This document shows, one piece after another, positions 34,456 through 45,707 of a stretch of 58,168 nt of DNA (the stretch's first letter is position 1; every line of letters begins with the position of its first letter). The translations under genes were made by a program, and so were the position numbers. This DNA is from Phoronis australis (lineage: Eukaryota > Phoronida > Phoronidae), in NCBI GenBank assembly GCA_002633005.1, contig NMRA01000522.1, positions 246,645-304,812 of the forward strand, read 5' to 3'. The notes under the pieces are model-generated. The model saw nothing but the letters and a program-made list of their open reading frames with translations. It ran no database searches and had not been told where the DNA came from.

Positions 34456-34883
34456 CTGAAACGAGTATTAGTATTGGTATTGAAATGTACAAACTGTAAG
34501 TTTACATGAGACTGTACGAATGCCAACAAAGACAAAAAAATCAAATAATGACAAAGTTGATATGACCAGATATGTGCTAAAAGCAATCGCATTCTACGTC
34601 ACCCTTCTGTATAAAGCATCATTCTTGTAGAATCCTATGCTTCACGTTAAATTAAAACAAGGCGATAACAGCTAATAGAAAGTCTCCGAAATGACCAGTG
34701 AGCATAAAGTCAGAATCACTGGCCAGTCCAGCAATGTTTGCAATTGACCACTTTGCAGAACATTATTCACTAGCACATCCAAGAGTAGAGATTTACTGGC
34801 AAATGTGTCTTCAAATTGGGAAGCATCCCATATGTGTTCATGTACGACAATTTAAGCTTGATGTCTCCCTAACTTCTTAACTA

Positions 34884-35235
34884 ACAAGCACACACACTTG
34901 TACACTTAACTCACACACTTGTACACTTAACTCACACACTTGTACACTTAACTCACACACTTGTACAATTAACTCACACACTTGAACACTTAACTCACAC
35001 ACTTTTACACTTAACTCACACACTTGTACAATTAACTCACACACTTGTACACTTAACTCACACACTTGTACAATTAACTCACACACTTGTACACTTAACT
35101 CACACACTTGTACAATTAACTCACACACTTGTACAATTAACTCACACACTTGTACACTTAACTCACACACTTGTACACTTAACTAGCACACTTGTATATT
35201 TAACTAGCAAACTTGTATACTTAACTAGCACACTG
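34884..35235. repeat. Minisatellite, 21 bp, about 17 copies
   Basis: The unit is ACACTTGTACACTTAACTCA plus C, with variants ACAATT and ACTAGC near the right end. A translated minus-strand frame (VCELSVQ repeats) is a by-product of a unit divisible by three. Confidence 0.96.
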
Positions 35236-35428
35236 AAACACTTAAATCACACACTTATAAATGCAATATGGTATACAACACACAAGCAATATCATCTACA
35301 ATGATATCCCATGTACACAAATATGTAGTACTTGTGACTAAGAGGAAAATTCACAAAACTCATTGTGCACGTGTGTAAAGTTCACTTTGACCATGTGGTA
35401 GCATACTACATGGGCAAACTGTGATTAC

Positions 35429-35581
35429 CTTTATCACAATTAGGTCCTTCATAGTTAGTCTTGCAGAAGCAAAGAGGTCCATCAATCAAATTGTAACACA
35501 CAGAGCGATTTTGACTCTGTCCTGGACATGGTGAACTCTTGCAGTAGTCTATCAATTGGTCACAAAACTGGCCCTCATAAC
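35429..35581 (-). CDS. Exon 23: last EGF of the central block
   Basis: 51 codons, phase 1 at both ends. It reads YEGQFCDQLIDYC, then SSPCPGQSQNRSVC, DGPLCFCKTNYEG and NCDK. The cysteine 2-3 loop is longer than usual. It runs straight into the pentraxin domain as CDKVPDTDF. The donor is GTAATC. Confidence 0.9.
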
Positions 35582-35609
35582 CTGCAAAATATCAGAACAG
35601 TCATACAAT

Positions 35610-36530
35610 TACATTTTAGGTCCATTACACGTGTCCCATAATGAACAAAGACCAGTCCTCAGCAAAGCTATTCCAAAGAAATGGGTTGGCAAAACTGTGT
35701 TGACGGTTACACTACAAATGGCATGCTTATAGAGTGAGATAATGTATGAACACCAGATGGTGCAAAATACGCCAATCCCGTATGATAACAGCAAAGTACT
35801 GTCTCTCAAAAACACACTGTAAAATTTCAGGAAAATCTGTAAAGAAACTCTTGACATACTGAGGTGGGTGTAAAAATTGACACTAAGAGGTACAGCGGTA
35901 TTGAATTCATCCGAAAGAAATTTGCTAGGAATACATTTAACAAATTTTACGAAGATCCTACAAAGGATTTAAGAGATACAGACACAGATGCAAAAACAAC
36001 CACTAGAAGAAACTACACGTATCAGACCCACACAAAATCAATGTCAGTCATGCTCTTGTCAGTATGATCACATCTGCCGATTTTCATAATAAGCCTTTGA
36101 GTAGTTCATATTTGCCACAATTAGGCACATAGATCCTTCAGATCCTCATCCATTTCATAGAAGTACAATTGCTAAATTTAACAAAGTTCTCGCAAGGGAT
36201 CATAACAAACAGTCGCGAACGCAAAAAAAATGCCACTAGGAGGTGCCACAGTAGTCGAAACTGTGAGAAAATCAGTAAGTCATCCTCTTCTCAGTAGGAA
36301 GGCACACACCAATTTTCCTAATCATCCTCAGAGTAGTTTGGCTGGTAGGGAGGTGGATGGAAAAAACAAAATCAAAAACAGTAACCATGGCCATAACATG
36401 TCAAATCAATCCAAACAAGAGATGGCGTTGCCATCTCCTTAATAGATACATAATTTACTAAATTTCAAGAAAATCTGCTAACAAACTTTGAAGATACAGC
36501 AGCCACGGAAATAATTCTATCATGTTGACA
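35610..36530. mobile_element. Copy of repeat family R1
   Basis: It contains ACACCAGATGGTGC (35751), TGCCACTAGGAGGTGCC (36230) followed by ACAGTAGTCGAAACTG, and GATCCTACAAAGGATTTAAG: the same phrases in the same order as in 5560-5640 and 21050-21120. Intron 22/23. Confidence 0.65.
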
Positions 36531-37208
36531 CTGTAACCAGCCGAGATTGGGCAACTAGATCAGTTTGCACACCACAGAATGTGCCGGTTTAGATTGAAAA
36601 CACCATGTTTTTGTAGTTGTTAATTAAATCACCTCAGGCTGCTGATGTTATCGTTCTCTAGATAATGAGACAAATCAATAAAGACAATGAGGGCGACAAC
36701 AGTATTTTTGGATTTTCGTTTTGAAAGTTTTTAGATATATAATAGTTCATGAAAAGCACTTGTGATTAGGTTTTTGAATTTTGAAAATGTGACTTTTACA
36801 AGCTATAACGTTTATTTAATGTAATTTGCAATACCAGGTTCCTTATTAATTCTGCTGGGTGTGCAGCATAATTGGGCCAATTACCAAACCACAAGGCAGA
36901 AAAGTTGGATTTTGAAGTAATTCAAGTCTCATTGTACAATTCTTGGCATGGCAATGTAAAACATGAAACTACACAACCTAGGAAAACACGTTTAAATTTC
37001 ACATTTTTGCCTAGTCTACAGGCTGCTGTAACAGAAAAACTACTTCAGTTTCCATCCATATTTTTGCACATTTGTAGTCGGCAAATGCCAAAATACAAAT
37101 AAGTAAACACAAAATTGAACAATAATTTAGATTAGTCTAATTGAACAATAATTTAGAACTAAGTCAAACACAATTAAACGTTATGTGATAGTGACAACTG
37201 GCACATAC

Positions 37209-37325
37209 CTTTCGGACATTTGCATATATAATGAGGTGCTACATTAAGACGATCGCACTCAAGGTTACGCAGTTTACAACCTCTGCAGTAATCTATTTCT
37301 GTCTCACAGTTGTCGCCAGTGTAGC
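37209..37325 (-). CDS. Exon 22: EGF-like domain
   Basis: 39 codons, phase 1 at both ends. It reads YTGDNCETEIDYC, then RGCKLRNLECDRLN and YICKCPK. The loop between cysteines 1 and 2 is short, so this is a divergent EGF. The acceptor is TTCACAG and the donor GTATGT. Confidence 0.87.
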
Positions 37326-37519
37326 CTGTGAACATATTAAATGAAAATGTGACTTAATTTATGAATACTTGTAACCAGTGTCCTGTATCTAAAATTACAC
37401 TTACAGGAGACACTGTGTGTATTCACACATTACATATTCCTGGCCTTTGAGCCAGCACATATCCATCATCAGTACTCAACATAAAATAACTAGACAGAGA
37501 TGTATGGCCCTAAACCTAC

Positions 37520-37644
37520 CTTGATCACATGTACAATGAGTCATTTCATCTTTTTCACTGCATCTGCCATGTACACACGGTCTGGTGTTAGCACAAACAC
37601 TGATCTTTTCTCCACAAAGCTTTCCATCAGTACCTGGGCGACAC
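37520..37644 (-). CDS. Exon 21: end of EGF and next EGF
   Basis: 125 nt, entering in phase 2 and leaving in phase 1. It reads CRPGTDGKLCGEKISVC, then NTRPCVHGRCSEKDE and HCTCDQ. There is an internal AG (CGCCCAG) that could act as a phase-1 acceptor. Only the outer AAAG site keeps the frame set by exon 20 and the fifth EGF cysteine. The donor is GTAGGT. Confidence 0.88.
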
Positions 37645-38410
37645 CTTTGTGGATATTAATATCAATTAATTAATATACAAAACCAAAATGTTTTATCATG
37701 AAGTAACACATGCCACAAATGTAGCTTGTATATAGGTCAGTTTTAACACACAATTCAGAAACTTTTGGATAATCAACAAAGTCACAGTCAACTGCTGTAG
37801 CACCTATCACAAATAATTGTACCATATCTCCATATACCAATAACAGAGCTTATTCAGGACCAAGGAGTCTTTTAGGTAAACATTCACTGCCCCAGACCCA
37901 TATTGAACACTTCACCACAATTGCCTACAGTCATAGCTATTGCATGCCAGTGACATAAGTGAGATGTACCCAGACAAATGATCCAGAAGAAATGGCACGT
38001 GTCAATAGTGATCAATACCTATACACCAGTATGTGTGACACCTACTGGTCTTTGTTAGAACTAGTCTTCCACAAACGGTGATGCGTACACCAGTATGTGA
38101 GACACCTACAGGTCACAGTTAGAATTAGCCTTCCAGACACAGACCAAGATAGAAAAAGTTTTCAACTTTCAAAATACAGAGGTTGCAGTATAAGGTCTGT
38201 GACAATGGGTGACACAGATCAGAAATGATGCTTTCAATACCATTCAACACCGTTCAATACCATAAACAAGGAACATGCTGAATAACTTATGAAAAACAGT
38301 TACTTCATTCAATAACTGGCTGATAACTAGAGGCAGTAAAATCATGGGATTCCTTGTGAGCTGTGCTGATTCTAAGTTTTCAGTATTTCTCTTTAATGCA
38401 AGGTACTTAC
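37645..38410. other. Intron 20/21 with a doubled 60-bp segment
   Basis: Segments near 38015-38075 and 38083-38140 share TACACCAGTATGTGNGACAC and GTTAGAAYTAGYCTTCCA. No other feature seen. Confidence 0.6.
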
Positions 38411-38510
38411 TGGCACTTGAATTCAGAGCCAAACAGTGGCGTACACGTTCCATTGTTTTGACAAGGATTGGTTTGACAAGCTGTTGCATTCTCAAGTTCA
38501 CACCTTTTAC
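38411..38510 (-). CDS. Exon 20: end of EGF and first part of the next
   Basis: 100 nt, entering in phase 1 and leaving in phase 2. It reads KRCELENATAC, then TNPCQNNGTCTPLFGSE and FKC. The split Gln codon is completed in exon 21, giving FKCQCRPG. The acceptor is CTCAG and the donor GTAAGT. Confidence 0.92.
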
Positions 38511-38671
38511 CTGAGTAGGACATAAAACACAAAGTACACATCTGACACAACATTGTGGCCAATTATGTCCATCAAGAAGTTAGAAATATTTTGTTTAATC
38601 TTAGAAATGGAAGTTACATGAACTCAGTACATACAAAACCTAGTATCTCTGCTTATACTCAAAACACAAAC

Positions 38672-38771
38672 CTGTCCAGCCTTGTTTACAATGGCAGTAA
38701 AAGTCATTCACCAAATCTTCACATTGCGACTGATGGCGACAAGGACCAGCAAGACACTCATTTATTTCATG
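38672..38771 (-). CDS. Exon 19: cbEGF-like domain
   Basis: 100 nt, entering in phase 0 and leaving in phase 1. It reads HEINECLAGPC, then RHQSQCEDLVNDFYCHC and KQGWTG. The donor is GTTTGT, the least consensus-like in the gene, but the junction GWTGKRCE restores a perfect EGF ending. Confidence 0.9.
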
Positions 38772-38965
38772 CTGTAAATAGATCAAACATTAACATAGGT
38801 CAGTCCAGTTGTAACTTTGAATCACTCACACATTAGCATATCAATCGAGTTTCCAAAAAACACTTTGAACTCAGACTCATATTCCCCAGAGACATTTCAT
38901 TTTTAATTCACTAAGATTAAACGCAAACTTCCTCATTAGAATTTAAGTTGCATGCAAGACATCAC

Positions 38966-39093
38966 CTGGCATTTATCACCAAAAAATCCGCCATCACACT
39001 TGCACATGAAGTCATCGACCAGGTCCACACACAAACCACGTCCACTGCAGTTATGACGTGCACAGTCGTCAATGTTGTGATTACAGGTAGTCC
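38966..39093 (-). CDS. Exon 18: end of previous EGF and next cbEGF-like domain
   Basis: 128 nt, entering in phase 1 and leaving in phase 0. It reads TTCNHNIDDCARHNC, then GRGLCVDLVDDFMCKC and GGFFGDKCQ. The calcium-type start NIDDC is kept. The donor is GTGATG. Exon 19 continues directly as HEINEC. Confidence 0.92.
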
Positions 39094-39318
39094 CTGAAAT
39101 TATTTGGATATGATACATTATTTTATTGACTTTCACTAAGGTCAACCTCATGGTGATAATGACTTCGGCTTAGCATGAGTCATTAAAACATTTTTGTATT
39201 CTGAAAAAGTAGCACACTGATAATTGTTTATTAATGATGACACCTGCTAGTAAATAATACCAGGAAGAAGGCTGTTTTTGGGCTGTCCATCAAATATCAC
39301 TAAGTCAGTCAGTCGAGT

Positions 39319-39504
39319 ACAGTGGCTTGACCACCGTGGCTTGACCACCGTGGCTTGACCACAGTGGCTTGACCACAGTGGCTTGACCACAGTGGCTTGA
39401 CCACAGTGGCTTGACCACAGTGGCTTGACCACAGTGGCTTGACCACAGTGGCTTGACCACAGTGGCTTGACCACAGTGGCTTGACCACAGTGGCTTGACC
39501 ACAG
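39319..39504. repeat. Minisatellite, 14 bp, about 13 copies
   Basis: The unit is CCACAGTGGCTTGA, with two CCACCG variants at the left end. Open frames across it (VVKPLWSSHCGQAT repeats) are artefacts of three units making 42 bp. Confidence 0.97.
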
Positions 39505-39806
39505 CAGCGATCAATATAAATGAAGGATCAAAGTGATCACATTTTCAAAGCTCATTCACAGACAAGATACCAGCACATCCTAACATTGCAACTGCTATAA
39601 GGTGCTGAGTCCTCAATAACAGTAAAAATAAGAATAAACTTAAAGTTGTTATTCTTACAACAAAAAACAACTTTTGCACAACTGCACAGCTATGACAAAT
39701 ATTAGACAACTATGACAAAGAATGAATAACTTAGACAACACTTTGAATGCTATGCAAAACTAAAGCATAATGCAAGGAATACTTTGCTACTTCTCAATTT
39801 CCTTAC

Positions 39807-40055
39807 CATTCCAGCCTCTTGAACACTGACACTTATGACCCATAGTTCCAGGCAAGTCGACACATGTAGCTTCATTCTGGCAGTCATTGTTCTTCTTACA
39901 GTCATCAATATCATGTTGGCAACGTGCTCCAGCGTAACCCGGGTTACAGGTACATTTGTAAGTAAAGGTGTCATTATGACAGGTGCCGTTGACACATGGG
40001 TTTGATGCACAGTAGTCAGTGTCTGAGTCGTCATAGCTATCGGGTGTTTTGGCAA
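39807..40055 (-). CDS. Exon 17: two EGF-like domains
   Basis: 83 codons, phase 1 at both ends. After an acidic linker (TPDSYDDSDT) it reads YCASNPCVNGTCHND, then CNPGYAGARCQHDIDDC, NDCQNEATCVDLPG and KCQCSRGWNG. The second is cbEGF-like (DIDDC). This is the only exon here that carries two near-complete EGF units, so an intron has been lost or the pair moved as one block. Confidence 0.93.
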
Positions 40056-40451
40056 CTGAAACAGCACATGTATGACTCATCCATCAAATTCAAGCACACT
40101 ACTAACAGTAAAGTAAACACACTGAATACACTGAATCATGTTATTATTAGTCTCCAACAAATATTCTGTAGCTCTGCAACTAACTTAATATATTCCACCA
40201 GTACAGAACCTTCAACAAGGACAGATACATTAGATGGAGACACATACCTGGATGGAGATCAGTGAATTCTAACCACTTTCAGAAACAATAATTAGCTAAA
40301 TTTTCTTTTTCTAAATTTCAGAGGCTTCTAACATCGTTGGGAACTGTCTTGATACTAGTAGTTATAACAACTTTGTTATGTTTTAAGAAAAATAACTTGA
40401 CCCATGTTGATCATAGTGTGGCCTTAGTTGGTGAGACCTCATCATACTTAC

Positions 40452-40673
40452 CCTTCATGTAACTATAAGTCACATTATCCACAGGTGTTTTGCCAGTACA
40501 CATGCTCTGCTTAGTCAGTGAACACTCAGCAGTCAAAAACTTATAGAAGAACCCCTTGCAGTCAACATCTGCCCAACAATCGCCAGCACATGCAGCAAGT
40601 GATTTGACACTGTAGCTGAATGACTGCTGGGCACATGCTTGTAAACCTGGGTGTCGGTTAAACAGTCCCACGG
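40452..40673 (-). CDS. Exon 16: PAN/apple domain 2
   Basis: 74 codons, phase 1 at both ends. It reads GLQACAQQSFSYSVKS, then AACAGDCWADVDCKGFFY, AECSLTKQSMC and VTYSYMK. C-x2-DC-x5-CKGFFY followed by C-S-L is the standard PAN core. It is adjacent to PAN 1 and the two probably arose as a tandem pair. The acceptor is TTTTAG and the donor GTAAGT. Confidence 0.92.
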
Positions 40674-41105
40674 CTAAAACAAAATAAGAATGAAAATAGC
40701 AACATTAAACTTAATAAATGGCTATGTAGTTGAGTGACTGCTGACTCTCTAGTCATTTCCACATTACAAGATCCAAACTAAGACAATACTGATTGGACAA
40801 GCAATGATAACATTTGTGTAATTAAAACAAATACTTGCTGAGCAATAAATCTGATGTTCAACACACCCCACATACATTAAGGGATAAGATATAATAAATT
40901 TATGAATTAATTTAGCAATACAAATATGTAGATAAAAATGCCAATGTATAATATAAAATCCGTCGACAAATTAGAACTGGAAAGTGGCTCAAGAGATGAT
41001 AATTAGAATCAGACCAGTTTGAAAGATTGACATGAAATTATAATCTTATGCTTCAATTTATGTAGAATTAAAAAGTAGTTAGATCAAATAAAGAACAAAG
41101 TGTAC

Positions 41106-41321
41106 CTGATTTCAGGTAAGTGCGTAAAGCAGAACCAGCTGTAGGAGTACACCGTGACAGCACACGACACTGATATGTTCCCTGGTCATAGGAAATACCA
41201 ATACATGTTTTATCATAGTCACAAGCCTCCAAGCAGTCACCCAGTGAATGAGATCCGTCAAGCACCTTCCCAGATGGACTGCAGTCTTTCCCTGTCCTGA
41301 TATAATTCTCAGGATGAAGAT
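41106..41321 (-). CDS. Exon 15: PAN/apple domain 1
   Basis: 72 codons, phase 1 at both ends. It reads GKDCSPSGKVLDG, then LGDCLEACDYDKTCIGISY, QCRVLSRC and RTYLKS. The C-x3-C-x5-C-x-G core and the later C-x-L-x-x-x-C hairpin are the PAN/apple fold, which binds proteins or carbohydrates. The acceptor is TTTCAG and the donor GTACAC. Confidence 0.88.
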
Positions 41322-41814
41322 CTGAAAAAATATAAAAATACATACAGCCGAAGCAAGCCAATGGTCATGTGACAGAACAATGCACATCAACCATCCCTAT
41401 CACCTTACAAAAAGGAAATAGAAAATATTTCTCAACCACCATTGCGTGTGAGGGACACGGGTAATTTCTCAACAAAACCCAATCAACCAAATGAAAATGG
41501 CGATGTATATACTGACGCTGGTCAACACATTTCACAAAAATTACTGACTGACGATTAAGATGCCATCTTCATGTTTTTATTTGAAAGTGGCACAGATGAT
41601 GTGAATTCTGACATGATGATTTGCCTCCACCTAGTCTTTTCTGACAGCCCAGTTTTTGAAAATGCGTTTTATGATTCCATACTCCCTCAAAATAAAAAAT
41701 GAACTAGTTCAGGTGAGTGTCTTAACATTTTCTGCGGTAATTAATTGATAAATTTTTTTCATAATGGTCGAAAAGGTACAAGGGCTTCGGAGTGTCAAGC
41801 TCAGTTCACAGATT

Positions 41815-42400
41815 ACCACAGTCAATTGACATAGTGTCAAAGAACACCACAGTCAATTGACATAGTGTCAAAGAACACCACAGTCAATTGACATAGTGTC
41901 AAAGAACACCACAGTCAATTGACATAGTGTCAAAGAACACCACAGTCAATTGACATAGTGTCAAAGATCACCACAGTCAATTGACATAGTGTCAAAGATC
42001 ACCACAGTCAATTGACATAGTGTCAAAGAACACCACAGTCAATTGACATAGTGTCAAAGAACACCACAGTCAATTGACATAGTGTCAAAGAACACCACAG
42101 TCAATTGACATAGTGTCAAAGAACACCACAGTCAATTGACATAGTGACAAAGAACACCACAGTCAATTGACATAGTGTCAAAGAACACCACAGTCAATTG
42201 ACATAGTGTCACAGAACACCACAGTCAATTGACATAGTGTCAAAGAACACCACAGTCAATTGACATAGTGTCACAGAACACCACAGTCAATTGAAATAGT
42301 GTCAAAGAACACCACAGTCAATTGACATAGTGTCACAGAACACCACAGTCAATTGAAATAGTGTCAAAGAACACCACAGTCAATTGACATAGTGTCAAAG
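41815..42400. repeat. Minisatellite, 31 bp, about 19 copies
   Basis: The unit is ACCACAGTCAATTGACATAG plus TGTCAAAGAAC, very uniform, with variants GATC, CAGAAC and GAAATA. It includes the palindrome TCAATTGA. Lies in intron 14/15 (41322-43493). Confidence 0.97.
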
Positions 42401-42889
42401 CCACTTACTTTTTTATCCGTTCAAACTCAACTTTGCAAGCAAAATGTCAATGAATTTTGTTGCACATACCAGTAGTGTGTCATGCCTATGCTTAACAGTT
42501 CTCAGGTTAGGACATAAATGTAGCCGACAAGTGAAATTCCATTTTGTAAATTTCTTAACACAAGATCATTGCAAAGAGTTGATATGGGCCCACAGTGTAC
42601 CACAAACAGTACATTTATAGGGGTGCTTATCAGTTTCATGTAAGGTACAAGGCCACAATAATGGGACCACAAGGTGTAGCTGCAACAGTTTGAACTGACA
42701 AAAAAAGATGTTGATACCCCACATTTAAAACTAAAAGTTTTCAGCATTTGAAACAAACAAATAAAACAGGCCACAACGGGAAACATCTCTAGGCATCCAA
42801 AACTTAGCAGGTACGGTATACTTCTTCTCAAAAAGAACATTATCCTGAGATTTCATAAGACACAAAGTTACATGTAAGCATCACAGCTC

Positions 42890-43350
42890 TTGTTGGAATT
42901 GCCTCAAAATTGGCAGCTGCCATCATTTCCAAAATGAAGCGACCTGTAGAAGGTGGTGTAGTAGTTCAATCACTCAAGAAAATTGACTTGTACAAGCACA
43001 TCAACTGGTTTAATAAAAATAATCTGGAAATGCTCTTCTTCCCAAAAGTACTGAAAACTCTTGTCAAGAACAAAACGGCCACTAGGTGATGCTGTAGTGG
43101 TTGAATCCACCCGGAAATCGACTGGTGCTGCTTCAGTTTCATCAGATACTCCAGCGTCAAGTTTCATTGACATTGCTCAATTGGTGCTCTACATATTATC
43201 TGGAAATGTTTTCCACCCAAAACACTGAAAAGCCCGTCTGGCCCTGGAGGACATGGAAAGTTGAGAAATACCAGTGATGCCAAACACATTTGTGCCAAAT
43301 TCATCAAGATCGGATCAGGAATTTATGAGATAATAAACGGGCACTAGGAA
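42890..43350. mobile_element. Old copy of repeat family R1
   Basis: It contains CGGCCACTAGGTGATGC (43077) with CCACCCGGAAATCGAC following, and CGATCAGGAATTTATGAGATA near the right end, phrases shared with other R1 copies. Confidence 0.5.
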
Positions 43351-43493
43351 AAGATGATGACATTGTGCAACCACATAAATGTGGATGCAAAAAAATTACT
43401 TTTAAGAAGATTTTTTTGTTAAAGTGCTTTAATTTGAATGTACTTTCATGAGAAAGAATACATTCAGGAGATGCAGAGACTGAAATATCTTAC

Positions 43494-43684
43494 CTAGTAC
43501 AGGACTACTGCACAAGTACTTGTAGTCGTTGTTACAAGTTACATTCAACCATCCAGAGGGTGTCCAGACTACACATTGTAAAGATGAACTATTGAACTCA
43601 GCAGAATCTGCCCAATTAGTGTATCCAGGGGAGTACTGGATAGAAACACGCTGATATTTAGGCATCAGCCAATTCAACCCAAAG
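43494..43684 (-). CDS. Exon 14: C-type lectin-like domain 1, second part
   Basis: 191 nt, entering in phase 2 and leaving in phase 1. It reads FGLNWLMPKYQ, then GYTNWADSAEFN, LQCVVWTPSGWLN and VTCNNDYKYLC, the C-terminal lectin pattern C-x3-W-x4-W-x4-C-x6-YLC. No EPN or QPD tripeptide is visible, so classical calcium-dependent sugar binding is doubtful. The exon joins PAN 1 as PVLDLHPEN. Confidence 0.88.
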
Positions 43685-43816
43685 CTGAAAGCAAAATAAG
43701 TAATGAACAAATAATGGTATGATCATTTGAAAACATTAGGTTTCAACTAGATTTGTATTGTGCATAATGACCGTATACAAATAATTTTTCTCTGCATTGA
43801 AATGCCAGAATATGAT

Positions 43817-43946
43817 ACACACACTGAGCAAACAGTACACACATTCCAACACACACTGAGCAAACAGTACACACATTCCAACACACACTGAGCAAACAGT
43901 ACACACATTCCAACACACACTGAGCAAACAGTACACACATTCCAAC
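43817..43946. repeat. Minisatellite, 32 bp x 4
   Basis: The unit is CACACACTGAGCAAACAGTA plus CACACATTCCAA, four near-identical copies in intron 13/14. Confidence 0.95.
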
Positions 43947-44674
43947 TCAAGAACAATAAGGATCTGACACAAAGTGCAGGCTTATCTTGATAACATTCCT
44001 AAAAGTTAATTATTAAGCTAATTGGCTACCTTAAGTTCCCAATGACTTAGTTTTCTAAAGACTGTATTATAACATATCCATAAAACTATTGATCCTTCGT
44101 GAACACAGAATTTTTTGATGTGCGCAAAAGCAATGTTCAGATGTTAGCAACGACTTTTATTAATAGCGATTATTCACTGAAATTGGTGAATTTTCTGTTT
44201 TTATTATTCTATAGCCTATAAATTCATGTCTGGGAGTTTTCTTCAAAGGCCATTTCCTCCAAGAGTTTAGATGTCAGAAGTCAAGACTAATAATGTCATT
44301 TTTTTTCAAGGAATTCTGTCTTCATTTTTGGCGACAGAGCTGTCTAGATAAAAGGCCCTAAAGGAAAATCCCAGGAAAGCTTTTGTAGGTGATAGAATAT
44401 AGAAATAGTGTTTGTAAGTTCTATGAAAAAATTGATGTAGGAAATGACTTCAGTCTCCATGACAAGTTGAGATTTTTCAGGAGAAATGCAGTCACATGAT
44501 AACGAAAATCTAACATTATTTTTTAGCACAGATCAAGATTACGCAACTACCAGGGATAAGATGTCTGCTGTTCATAGATAAAGTTAATTAAAGGAATTAC
44601 AAACTTGATAACAAAGGCAGCTTATCACCTCAACTCATTTTATAAAATATCAAATATTCTAGAATATAACTTAC
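43947..44674. other. Rest of intron 13/14, nothing seen
   Basis: AT-rich sequence without exon, repeat or transposon trace that I can identify. Confidence 0.55.
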
Positions 44675-44813
44675 ATGTTAAACAGCTGCACTATGAACAT
44701 GTTCTGCTCCTTGTTACTAATGAGTGCTTGTGACAATGACGCAGGACAACTCCTGCCTATAGTGTAACACACACTTTTACCAGGAGCGCTGAACATATTC
44801 CTAGGACAAGGCT
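44675..44813 (-). CDS. Exon 13: C-type lectin-like domain 1, first part
   Basis: 139 nt, entering in phase 1 and leaving in phase 2. It reads PCPRNMFSAPGKSVCY, then RSCPASLSQALISN and MFIVQLFNI. The early cysteines and the helix region fit a C-type lectin fold, but the WIGL core is replaced and the match is weak without exon 14. The acceptor is TTGCAG and the donor GTAAGT. No 60-codon ORF marks this exon. Confidence 0.8.
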
Positions 44814-45001
44814 CTGCAACAGAATTAAATAACAAAAGTCACTCACATCATTCATTTGAGTATGCAATATTAAAATTTAGTTAAGAAGCGCAATTTTTAT
44901 CTGTGAAATAATCAATTGATCTTTTTGTCCCACTACTGAAAAGTTTTGTTCATAATTTGCATATGAATAAATAACTGTCTGTTAAAAAGCACACAACTTA
45001 C

Positions 45002-45211
45002 GCTGTTTTACAGCTCTGGGGTAACACAATGGTTGTGCCTTTAAGTAATCATTGCGACAGATAAACCCATAACCACAAGGATTTCCACGACAGAAGTCTT
45101 GCATAATTTCACAGTTCTCTCCAGAGTAGCCTGGCTGACAGGAGCAGTTGTAGCTATTTACACCCTGGCTACATTTGCCATTGTTGTGGCATGGCTTAGC
45201 CTCACATTCAT
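45002..45211 (-). CDS. Exon 12: calcium-binding-type EGF 5 and a half EGF
   Basis: 70 codons, phase 1 at both ends. With the preceding DI it gives the cbEGF start DIDEC. It then reads PCHNNGKCSQGVNSYNC and GYSGENC, with the N and Y of the calcium/hydroxylation consensus. A second unit begins as IMQDFCRGNPCGYGFIC and stops at PLCYPRAVKQ without a last disulphide pair, so it is a partial EGF leading into the lectin domain. Confidence 0.9.
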
Positions 45212-45567
45212 CTGAAGAAACAAGACATAAACCATTACAAAAGGTGAATAATGTAAGACCAACAAAAGTAATAGACTCATTGGAAACAGGAAAATCTAAA
45301 AAAAAAATTTAACACTCTAGTTATCACTAAAACTCCTCACCAGATGCTCACTGATCACAAACAGTGACAGAAATAACCACGTTCAACTGAACTTACTTTG
45401 TCACCACTGCTACAAGAGTACTTAACTGTATCACATTCAACTAAAATATTGCTCGCTACTGCACAACGTATTCACTAAGACTTTGTCACTGTGAAATTTT
45501 TCTACTACTTAGGAACACAAAATTCATTGTTCACCAATAGCTACACATCACTGTTTACTGTATTTAC

Positions 45568-45707
45568 CAATATCTGTTTCACAGCGTAGTCCAGTGTAGC
45601 CAGGAGCACAGACACATCTACTGTGGATGTTGTTGTCATTAGTGCAGGTTCCTCCATTTTGACATTGACTCTCCGGACGAGTACATATTTCTTGGGTTTT
45701 ATTACAT
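45568..45707 (-). CDS. Exon 11: end of EGF 3 and EGF 4
   Basis: 140 nt, entering in phase 2 (completes Lys) and leaving in phase 1. It reads CNKTQEIC, then PESQCQNGGTCTNDNN, SRCVCAPGYTGLRCETDI, and continues as DECEAKPC in exon 12. The acceptor is TTTTAG and the donor GTAAAT. The upstream intron (45708-48357) is 2.65 kb and holds minisatellites. Confidence 0.92.

Noticed and set aside
34877-35170. Open frame with VCELSVQ-type repeats
   Set aside because: It is the 21-bp minisatellite read in frame; no splice sites and no family.
37631-37634. Alternative phase-1 acceptor inside exon 21 (CGCCCAG)
   Set aside because: It would remove an EGF cysteine and clash with the phase-2 end of exon 20.
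39247-39514. Open frames with repeated VVKPLWSSHCGQAT peptide
   Set aside because: By-product of the 14-bp minisatellite.
41815-42400. CRISPR-like appearance of 31-bp repeats
   Set aside because: There are no unique spacers, the units are directly tandem, and the DNA is animal.
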